Source: Tubulanus polymorphus (lineage: Eukaryota; Nemertea; Palaeonemertea; Tubulaniformes; Tubulanidae). From it: 64,000 bases of DNA. The position numbers and the translations under genes were made by a program. Below are positions 56,601 through 64,000 of this stretch, in pieces. Location: contig NC_134035.1 of the NCBI RefSeq assembly GCF_964204645.1, positions 6,758,501 through 6,822,500 on the forward strand. The letters run 5' to 3'. Position 1 is the stretch's first letter. Every line of letters begins with the position of its first letter. A model generated the notes under the pieces. That model saw nothing but the letters and a program-made list of their open reading frames with translations. It was not told the DNA's origin and did not search any database.

Positions 56601-57702
56601 TTGCACTTCTTGCTTTTTCAATGTCGAAGTCACAGATACGCTTAGTAAGATATTCAATTTGATTTTGGTTAGTGTTTACTCCTAAATCAGAGGGTTTTTC
56701 GAGAATTAATAATTCAGATTCTAATGATTGCTTAAGATTGTTTTTAATTCTCCGGAGTTCTAATGCAAATTTTATAGATCTTTGTTTTATTTGAATTTTG
56801 CCCTCTTCCCACGATTCAATAATGGATTCATAAAACTGTTTGTGATTTTGTCATTGATTCCAAAAGTCTTTTATCATAGTGATGTAATTAGGGTTCTTAA
56901 GTACATGTCTTCGTTGAGATGCCAGTATCCCTTGCCTCGTTTGACTTGGGAAGTGTTTATTGTCAATTCGACGATCTTGTGATCGGAATGAAAAGAGTTG
57001 ATATGTTTTACCTGTTCTATGTCTGGCTGTAAAGTGTCTGATACATAGAATCGATCTATTCTTGTTTTAATGGCATTGTTATTGCGTTTTGCTACTCGAG
57101 AGAAAGCTGGTGTGTCTGGGTTTTTAAGTCTGTAAGCGTCCGCTGATCTGTTTTGTTGACATAAATTAGCTAATTGTTCCGAACCACTACGTATTGATGA
57201 ATTGACGGATGTTGAATCACGATCTATGGGACTTTCTATACAATTAAAGTCTCCAGCTATTATTGTATGCTCATTAGGGTTTATATTAAGATAATTACTG
57301 ATATTGCTTATGAAAATTTTCTTATCACGTTCCTTATTTGGGGCATATAATATGTTAACGATATTGTAAATTTGGCTGAACAGGGATATTTTCAAGGATA
57401 TCAATCTCCCTTGTCTATCTATAGTCTTATCTAAAATTGTATAGTCTAAAGATTTTCGAATACCAATGGTTACCCCACATTTTCTTTCGTTTATTATTAG
57501 ATATAATTTCAAAATCTTTCCCCAAGGGCTTAAATATTTTTTGAACTTCATAGTCATTCGATATGTGAGTTTCTTGAAGTAAAATGATATCATAGTTTTT
57601 AAGTCTTTCAAAAATGCCAAAAATTCGAGCATTCGAGTAAACTAAGCCATTTAGTGATAGTAATCTAATGCATTCTAACACATCCGCCATTTTATGTCTC
57701 AT
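53669..57702 (-). pseudogene. Tx1/L1-type LINE ORF2 (endonuclease, RT, C-terminal zinc domain), broken
   Basis: The - strand gives, in several frames, an APE-type endonuclease (57702-56874: LLSLNGLV, LLQETHIS, GDFNCIESPIDRDS, FHSDHKIVELT), an RT (about 56720-55190: NWRPISLLCTDYKIFTKVLANRL, RQGCPMSAILYI, the active site QYADDTTLC) and a C-terminal region (54445-53669) with a CxxC-type finger (CKICGRGATNDHVVYSC). Frame changes are at about 57600, 56160, 55860 and 54255. A TIR element splits it at 54451-55173. RT nicks and copies into target DNA. Confidence 0.88.
54451..55173. mobile_element. 723-bp TIR element inserted in the LINE, 4-bp target duplication
   Basis: The ends are CATAATACCTCCGCCC and GGGCGGAGGTATTATG; each arm of about 110 bases is made of repeats of AATACCTCC. 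GCGT flanks both sides (54447-54450, 55174-55177). Removing the element and one GCGT joins the LINE frame exactly, which confirms the boundaries. Non-coding; the arms' repetitive build is foldback-like. Confidence 0.85.
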
Positions 57703-57763
57703 TTGCCTACATTAGTAAAACGTTATGAATACTTCACCTTAAGTAGTTTTTTTGGTCTTTGGT

Positions 57764-58360
57764 TTAGTTCCATTCTTTGTTTGATTCTTTTTCTGCATTC
57801 GGACTGGTGCTGATGGTGCAGTGCTTGGTTTCACATTCTTCGTGTTCGTTTTTTGTTGGCTTCTGTACGTCGAGTATTGGTGAGCTTTCTCCTTCCGAGG
57901 GCGGCTTTGCTTTTTGTGATTTTTTTCGGAGTTTGTACCAGTTCAGTTGGGGAGGGTGGCCTCTTCCTCGACTCCTCAGTGACAACGTCCACTTTTGTCG
58001 TCGCTTCATCCTTCTCCTCCGTTGCCTCCACTGGTGTTGGGTTTCTTTTTTTCATTGATTGTAAAGAAAAAGCCTGCCGAAAGTGGAGTTGACGGCATCG
58101 ATCTGGTGTGTGGGTTGGGTGGGTACATGTAACATTGCACTCAACCCAGGTATGGTTAAATTGTCCGCATAAAGCGCAATTTTTGGGCTGTCCGTTATAG
58201 TAGACCCGTACAAGGAGTAAACCATAACGTTTGGAATCCAGAGTTATGTTTCTCGGGATTGGCGATGTAATTGCCACCTCCAGTGCGCGTTTCTCCCCGT
58301 TCTGGAAAGTTGTTTTTCCTATCGTTGGATGATAGGATCCCGTAAGAATGTTTCCATATG
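57764..58360 (-). pseudogene. LINE ORF1-like protein with zinc knuckle, 5' truncated
   Basis: The frame is open from the junction at about 58360: TGSYHPTIGKTTFQNGEK, then a CALCGQFNHTWVEC knuckle and a second Cys/His cluster, then a charged C-terminus rich in Lys, Glu and Pro. Such proteins bind element RNA. The 5' part is replaced by the repeat at 58363. Confidence 0.7.
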
Positions 58361-58362
58361 GT

Positions 58363-58556
58363 TAGGTATTAAGGTATCTAATATGTATCTAATACGTATT
58401 TAAGTATTAACGAAAATGAATTATTATTTATAAAATACATTTTACATTTTCAACTAATATATTTTTATTTTTCAACTAATATATGAATAAGTTTGAAAAT
58501 AATAAAGGTTATATAAATTAATACATATTAGATACCTCAATACCTAAAACCCCCTT
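58363..58556. repeat. 194-bp inverted-repeat element at the LINE edge
   Basis: The arms GGTATTAAGGTATCTAATA and TATTAGATACCTCAATACC are inverted, about 150 bases apart. The interior is AT-rich with two ATATTTTTCAACTAATATAT-like words. It forms the breakpoint of the LINE. Confidence 0.6.
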
Positions 58557-58564
58557 TTTTATTA

Positions 58565-59045
58565 ACTATTATTTTACACAATTTCCAACCAATATATTAT
58601 GTGAGATAATTATATGTTTTCAATTAATAAAATAAAAATAGATTATATTATAACTATTTCTATACTAAGATTAATAATTTATATTTATAATTTTTATGAA
58701 AACTAATTTATATATCTATGTACTAGAGGTACGAGTAAGAATCCAAGAATTCTTACTTCCTTACTTTCTTGGCAAGAATCTTGGTTTCTTACTCGTACGT
58801 CTCGTACCTGTCTTACTTTGATATATTATGTGACATAATTATATGTTTTCACTTAATAAAAATTAAAAATAGATTATATTACAACTATTTATATACTTAA
58901 ATTAATAATTTATTCATTTTTATATGATCTAAACTAATTTATATATGTATGTACTATGTAGGTACGAGCAAGAAAGTAAGAAAGTAAGAATTCTTGGATT
59001 CTTACTCGTACGTCTCGTACCTGTCTTACTTTCTTGGATTCTAGA
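58565..59045. repeat. Two direct repeats of about 245 bp, each ending in a GGTACGAG hairpin
   Basis: Unit 1 (58590-58812) and unit 2 (58820-59035) share AATATATTATGTGA, AATAGATTATATTA, CTAATTTATATAT and a terminal hairpin of GGTACGAG and CTCGTACC around AAGAATTCTT. No gene. Confidence 0.7.
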
Positions 59046-59249
59046 CACAGGGGGGCCTTATATTCAAATAACCCCTATGTCTTCACAGATTTATCATATT
59101 ATATATTTTTAACTAATATAACTTATATTTCAACACTGTAAAGGTACAAATTATATTCAAATATATATTTTATTTTCATAGTAACTCTATGAATCTATCA
59201 GATAAATATTATATTCTTTACGCAGCACTAGATTATGATATAATTCTAG

Positions 59250-59600
59250 TTATTGTTTCTATTTGCTCACTGGGTTAAAAATAATATTTTGAATAGATTC
59301 AATTAGAAAAACAATACAATTGAATAAGTTAGTGTTGTTAAAGTAACTTATTGTTTTTCTAATGTTTTTCTAATATTTCTTATTAATATTAAATTACTTT
59401 ACATTTGACTAGAATTCAACTACAAAAACAATAAACCAATTAGCTTAGTATTAGATAAAGAAACCATTGTTTTTTTATTGTTTTTTTAAAATTCAATTCT
59501 TGTTTACTTTACATTTGACTAGAATAATACTAGAAAAACTTACATTGAATAAGTTAGTATATCATCTTGTATTATCCTAGTCAAATGTAAAGAATTAAAA
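59250..59600. repeat. CTAG-rich degenerate repeats of element C
   Basis: Repeated words ACTTTACATTTGACTAGAAT, AAAAACAATA and TTAGT-containing runs, with complements, like the repeat between late genes of copy A but diverged. Confidence 0.55.
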
Positions 59601-59617
59601 TATCATATATGAATAAC

Positions 59618-59920
59618 TTAATTTGAATTATACAGTTTATTGTTAAGCTCATAAATATATCTATGATTTCTCAAACTCTTTTTATTTTTATATTTTTTAT
59701 TGCATATTTCACAGCATTTAATATTATTAATTCTATCTGAAATATACTCAATGTTTTCTTTTAATTCCACGTATCTAATTTTACAAGAATCATAGAATTC
59801 TAACAACTGTTTTATACTATAAATTGAAAAAGAAAATAAACCTGTAAGCACAATAATAGATTTAATATTTCGTTGATTTTTATATATTAGATGTAATAAA
59901 TTTAATATATTTTTACTCAT
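59618..59920 (-). CDS. Membrane-anchored zinc-finger-like protein, 100 aa
   Basis: It starts in ATAAATAAATGAG. A membrane segment (SIIVLTGLFSFSIYSI) lies at about residues 19-34 and a C2H2-like finger (CCEICNKKYKNKKSLRNHRYIY) at about 68-90. Intact. The combination of a membrane span and one finger is unusual. The function is unknown. Confidence 0.55.
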   Translation of the reverse strand: MSKNILNLLHLIYKNQRNIKSIIVLTGLFSFSIYSIKQLLEFYDSCKIRYVELKENIEYISDRINNIKCCEICNKKYKNKKSLRNHRYIYELNNKLYNSN

Positions 59921-60009
59921 TTATTTATTTAATTAATTCACTAATCTGATTCAATAACTTTTTTATTTCGATGATTGTTTCCATTTAACTTCTTTAACTT
60001 TTTACTCAA

Positions 60010-60111
60010 TTAAATATTTTCATAGTAAAAGAAAAGCGCAGCCAATATTAAACCTCCTGCTATAAGATAATGTTTTAAATCATTTTTCCCAGTTGGAATG
60101 ACACTATCCAT
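60010..60111 (-). CDS. 33-residue single-span membrane peptide
   Basis: It starts in CTTAAATAAATGG. A polar lead (MDSVIPTGKND) is followed by one membrane span (YLIAGGLILAAFLFYY). It resembles small late membrane peptides of the same family by size and start motif. Confidence 0.5.
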   Translation of the reverse strand: MDSVIPTGKNDLKHYLIAGGLILAALFFYYENI

Positions 60112-60227
60112 TTATTTAAGAAAAAAAATTAAAAGTAATTTAAAATATCTTATTTTGAATATTAATATTTAGAGTTGAATTATTATTTTTGAGTTATGAT
60201 ATTTGAAACATACAGCTTAATCTTTTT

Positions 60228-60846
60228 TCAATTCGTTTCATATTCGATATGTTTAACTGTTTGATAATGTGTTGATTTATGTGATTTTAAATATTTACCT
60301 CCACAATAACAATACACTTTTTCATTAGGATTGAATTTTCTAAATTCATCATCTAAATTACATTGAACTGCAATATCATTATAAGAATTATTATTAACTG
60401 ATTCACATTGAATACCAATATTTGAAGAATTTTCATTATAGATAATTTGTTTATTATCAAAATTGAAATAATATAATTGTCGTTTTTCAATTTTTAAGTT
60501 AATCAAATCATTGTAATCTTTTGAAAGTATTATATCACTTTTTCTTTCATTGAAAGGAATTTTAATAATATTTATTATGTTTTCATCTAAAGTTCCTTTA
60601 AAATTTAAAACTGTATTAAATATTTTATGACTTTTGATTCCATTATCAAAAGTATCTACTAGTTCAGTAATTCAATATGTTTCATTTGATAATATTTGAT
60701 TAATTATCAGTAATGTTATCAATTTTATTATGTCTTGCGGACACTAAATTTGTTGCTGAAATATAATTTCTAATGTTAAACTGTGAAAATAATTTATTGG
60801 TTTCATTGATTTCGATTTTGAAGTTGGGTTCTTCTTCTTTCTTCAT
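60228..60846 (-). pseudogene. Early protein of element C, homologue of 42376-43255
   Basis: The start at 60846 is in TTATAAAAATGAAG. SATNLV and NKIDNI match the copy B gene, then stops and a frame change intervene near 60700; the last frame (60506-60228) has IEKRQLYYFNFDNK, NENSSNIGIQCE and a terminal C-x-C...H cluster (YCYCGGKYLKSHKSTH) that is a finger missing from the broken copy B gene. Confidence 0.6.
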
Positions 60847-60884
60847 TTTTATAACAAAATTTTTATTAAAAGTCATTCAAATAT

Positions 60885-61045
60885 AGATATTCAATGTTAA
60901 AATATGAATTATTTCACTCACACTTTACTCACACTTTTTATGCTTAAAGATAAGAATTTAACTCATATAAATATAAATATTCGCTGTTTTAAATATGAAT
61001 TATTTCACTCACACTTTACTTACACTTTCTATGTTAAAATTGATT
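60885..61045. repeat. Direct repeat of about 100 bp near the end of element C
   Basis: ATATGAATTATTTCACTCAC and ACTTTAC recur twice with about 100-base spacing. It lies just inside the terminal palindrome. Confidence 0.65.
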
Positions 61046-61121
61046 TTTTATCATTCGAAATCTATATTTGGTCTTATTTTCTAGATTATTATGTTAACAT
61101 TTCACTCTCACTTTTAAAACA

Positions 61122-61299
61122 AGTACTTGGGAATATGTTGTTTCAGGTCAAAGGTTAAAGGGGCGAGTGAGTAGAAAATGGTCGAAGGGGCGAGCTCGTA
61201 AAAAATGAAAAATAAATTCTCGCACGCTCTGATTTATTTTCATTCTTTACGAGCTCGACCCTTCGACCTTTGGCCTGAAACAACATATTCCCAATTACT
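61122..61299. repeat. Terminal palindrome of element C, 178 bp
   Basis: Arms: GGGAATATGTTGTTTCAGG at the left and CCTGAAACAACATATTCCC at the right, with the central AAAAATAAATTC/GATTTATTTT stems around CTCGCACGCTCT. Arm sequence differs from that of element B, but both arms changed together. The left arm has a partial internal duplication (AAGGGGCGAG twice). Confidence 0.85.
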
Positions 61300-61539
61300 G
61301 CTATCCCACGTCTGCGTTCAAAACGCTCAGTGAAATGGCGCTTGCGCTTGCGCTTTCCGAACATTTTCGATGCACCGCGATGTAGTTCGAACCCCACACG
61401 TGGGAAAAAATTCGTTTTGCAGAAAAAAGCTTTCTTTTTGTTATACAACCTTGTTTCTGTATAATTTTTCCAAAGAATATATAAATCCCATCAGATTATA
61501 TTATTCTATCCACTGTCAGTAACGTTTTCGGGTTACCAG

Positions 61540-61690
61540 CAGCGTTAAATCAACGTTGTAGCCTACTTGAACTGTAAACGAACGTTTTGGGTAAAACCAC
61601 CATCAAATTTTCCAATTACGTTATTCTAGCAACATAACCATAATCGAACCTATCAAAACGTTATAAAAGTTGTATAAACGTCATGAGTTG
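61540..61690. repeat. AACGTT-word MITE-like stretch
   Basis: Repeated AACGTT and CAACGTT words, similar in type to 37720-37795. No clear ends. Confidence 0.4.
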
Positions 61691-61949
61691 CCTGGAGGAG
61701 TGAGTGATTCCCTCCGATACGCCAATTACGGAGTGAGTGATTCCTTCCATTTGATACGCCAATTACGGAGTGAGTGCGGATTCCTTCCAAAATGCAATGA
61801 TCATAAAAATTAGTTTTCAATTAGTGAACGATTTCAAATTACTTTAAGGCTAACCAAGTTGTAGGCCTACTCAATTTGAACTTGTTTTGATTCTTCGTCA
61901 TCCGGCGATGCAAAAAACTATTTGATCATTTTACTTTTTAAATGTATTG

Positions 61950-62100
61950 TCTTATTTTTGGTCGGTATATCATATTCTTTGTTGGTTGTCACAATTTTGG
62001 TCGGTACTAATTTTACTTTTGATCGGTAGGCCTATTGGACGGCTTTTGGTCGGTATCAGACGGTTTTGGTCAGTATTGGACTGTTTTGGTCGGTACTTAG
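61950..62100. repeat. TTTTGGTCGGTA short tandem words
   Basis: Five irregularly spaced copies of TTTTGGTCGGTA or close variants over 150 bases. The + strand frame across it is not supported as a gene. Confidence 0.55.
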
Positions 62101-62432
62101 AACCACCGACGTCACTAATTTTGCGAAGAAGTTTTGAAATTTTGACGCGAGACACGGAGAAGTGTAGTAGTAGGTGTAGTACGTCGACGCTTGACTCTTA
62201 CTACACCCGTAATACAAGAGACATTGCCTGTGCTCCATCACAATTTGACTTAAGAGCACATCAGGTAGCCTAGCTCAGTCAGTATTGATCTGGACGGTAC
62301 ATAGGCCTAGTTAGTTAGTAAGTTACCAATCGTTGGCGGTAAGCTTTTTATCTAATCCAATCGGATGGGCTTACCAAAATGTGGTTTGTGAAAATATCCG
62401 ATCGTGAAACTAAACCACAGACAGGTAACTGA

Positions 62433-62984
62433 CTAATGTCTATTTATTAATTGATGAGACCTGTTTTTCTGGGATATTTTGCTTACTTTTTGGGGTACAT
62501 ACCTCATTTATGTCTTAACAGAATGCCAAAAACCGCGGACAACAACTGAATATCCGATATATTTCCAGTTCTGTACCAATTAGATGGATTGGCAAAAAGA
62601 CTCCTTAAGTCCAGTTGAATGAGAGAGAAAATCCTCCATTTTGTCAAATTTCTTGGATTTGAACATTGTTAGGTACCATGCCTACGCCACCCTGATTTAG
62701 TTGTTGAGACCCCACGAGAAAAATAACTTCATTTCGTAGGCATGGTGACAATGTAAAAATTCAAGAAATTTGACAAAATGGGGGATTTTCTCTCTCATTC
62801 AATTGGACTTAAGGAGTCTTTTTGCCAATCCATCTAATTGGTACAGAACTGGAAATATATCGGATATTCAGTTGTTGTCCGCGATTTTTGGCATTCTGTT
62901 AAGACATAAATGAGGTATGTACCCCAAAAAGTAAGCAAAATATCCCAGAAAAACAGGTCTCATCAATTAATAAATAGACATTAG
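62433..62984. repeat. Foldback element family F1, copy 2
   Basis: Near-identical to 28886-29433 over its full length, with a few substitutions and a small insertion beside the centre (GTTAGGTACC). Flanking sequence differs from that of copy 1, which defines the ends. Confidence 0.9.
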
Positions 62985-63028
62985 CTACATAGGCCTACCT
63001 GATAAAAAGTCTTACTAGGACCATTGGC

Positions 63029-63330
63029 AGTCGACCTAATTCATAGGTTTTTAATAATTCACTTTATTGTTGAAGGATATCCGAAAATGTCTGCATTGTT
63101 GAAAGGGAGAAAAGAGACTCCATGATTTGGAAGTTTAACAATATGTTTCCACGCCTACATACTAAACTTCAGTTGGTAGGCATGGAGACATATTGTAATT
63201 GTTAACCTTCAAATCATGGAGTCTCTTTTCTCTCATAAACCCCTTTTAATGCAGACTCTTCGGATATCCTTCAATACAGTTTAAAGTGGATTAACAAACG
63301 AGATTACAAACAATATTTTAGGTCAGCTGC
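63029..63330. repeat. Foldback element family F2, copy 2
   Basis: Matches 22418-22712 in both arms (GAAGGATATCC, GACTCCATGATTTG, GGTAGGCATGGAGAC) but is more diverged than the F1 pair. Confidence 0.8.
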
Positions 63331-64000
63331 CAATGCATTCTGGTCCTAAGGCTAAAAAAGATTAATACCTTGTTGTTTCTCCGCTCTGCTGAGCTTGAAA
63401 GTTGACCCGGCCGGCCGCCTATCTACCCTTAGTCTAGTACCTAGCCATCATTCTGTAAACAATGTCTAGGGCGAAAGTGCTCATAGGCCTATAAGGTTAA
63501 TTTTCGTCCCTCATTTTGAGGGACGAGGTTTGAGCGTCTATTTCACCCCTCAAAACACCATCAACTTACCTCAAACTGACTGTTCTGTAATCAGGCGGAA
63601 GTTAACTATTCTTTGTGCATAAATTTGTAATCTTAAGTAGCTTTTGACGATCGTAGTAGCTCAAAACTTTTGACTAGTCGCCTCAAAAAATAGTTGAAGT
63701 GAAGCAACATAACAAATATGGCGGCTTTTGGACTGACATTGATGCCAATGCGGGTTTTATTCTTGTTTCAAATTCTTAAGGTTAAAATTGATCAAAATTT
63801 AGGCCTATGCGTTTTATCAACAAAAATTAACATTTAGAGAAATTTTAGAGACATTGAATTTTCACATTTTATTAATTTAGTCCGTATTGGAAATCCCGAT
63901 TGTGGCAATCAATTCAATTCAAATCAAATCAATAAATTCTCCGGTTCGCGATTTAAATAATCAAAAATATTATTAGAAAAAACGTTTTCAAAGTCAACGA
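63331..64000. other. No gene seen
   Basis: AT-rich sequence with several TAGGCCTA words common elsewhere in this genome. Nothing else is supported. Confidence 0.4.

Larger units (their letters stand above)
58560..61299 (-). mobile_element. Virus-like element C, remnant with early genes
   Basis: The right end is the terminal palindrome at 61122-61299. Inside are the IGIQCE-type gene (60846-60228), a 33-residue membrane peptide and a 100-residue membrane protein, followed by CTAG-rich repeats like those at 4634-4932. No capsid, integrase or ATPase gene remains. The left end is not defined; it merges into the repeats next to the LINE. Confidence 0.65.

Noticed and set aside
61947-62273. 108-residue ORF
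   Set aside because: It covers GGTCGGTA short repeats and has no domain.

Overview
The window looks like a piece of an invertebrate animal genome, probably marine. It is AT-rich, has GT-AG introns, and carries tRNA-derived SINE-like units, a Tx1/L1-type LINE, a Penelope-like element, Ty3/Gypsy elements and a PIF/Harbinger transposon. No bacterial operon, true tRNA or rRNA gene was seen. The host lineage cannot be fixed from the sequence alone. Most of the window is mobile or virus-derived DNA.

Three AT-rich virus-like copies of one Polinton/adintovirus-like family are present. Copy A (1-7637) carries on the + strand a coiled-coil membrane protein, a putative major capsid protein, a retroviral-type integrase with a chromodomain and an A32/FtsK-type packaging ATPase, then two small late genes, and on the - strand an HNH nuclease and two small early-type genes. 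Copy B (about 42197-49054) runs in the opposite direction. It supplies the other end of the same genome: a small early gene, a minor capsid-like protein, several small membrane proteins and a conserved 257-residue protein. It overlaps A by synteny at two genes. B lies inside a Ty3/Gypsy pol region and is itself interrupted by a Penelope-like fragment. Copy C (about 58560-61299) is a remnant with early genes only. A and B together cover a composite of roughly 12 kb in which I see no DNA polymerase B. Nearly every late gene starts inside a TATAAATG/TAAATAAATG motif, and the ends of B and C are long imperfect palindromes.

From 7931 to 16908 lies a structurally complete Ty3/Gypsy element (192/194-bp LTRs, primer site, polypurine tract, 4-bp target duplication) with several reading-frame breaks and an extra 3' ORF. 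From 16909 to 24890 the DNA is minisatellites, foldback elements and tRNA-like repeats.

The main host-like gene spans 24891-37620 on the + strand. Its 5' exons encode a ubiquitin-specific protease domain with the Cys, His and Asp motifs visible. Its 3' exons encode a KRBA2/Ginger-like DDE integrase. Exon phases agree across nearly the whole run, which points to one intron-rich USP-integrase fusion gene. A 42-bp mini-exon between the two halves is tandemly repeated four times with an exact 144-bp period.

Downstream are a broken Harbinger element (39236-40896), a Gypsy RT fragment, copy B, Gypsy gag-pro (49069-50471), MITEs, a Tx1-like LINE on the - strand (53669-58360) split by a 723-bp TIR element, copy C, and second copies of two foldback families.
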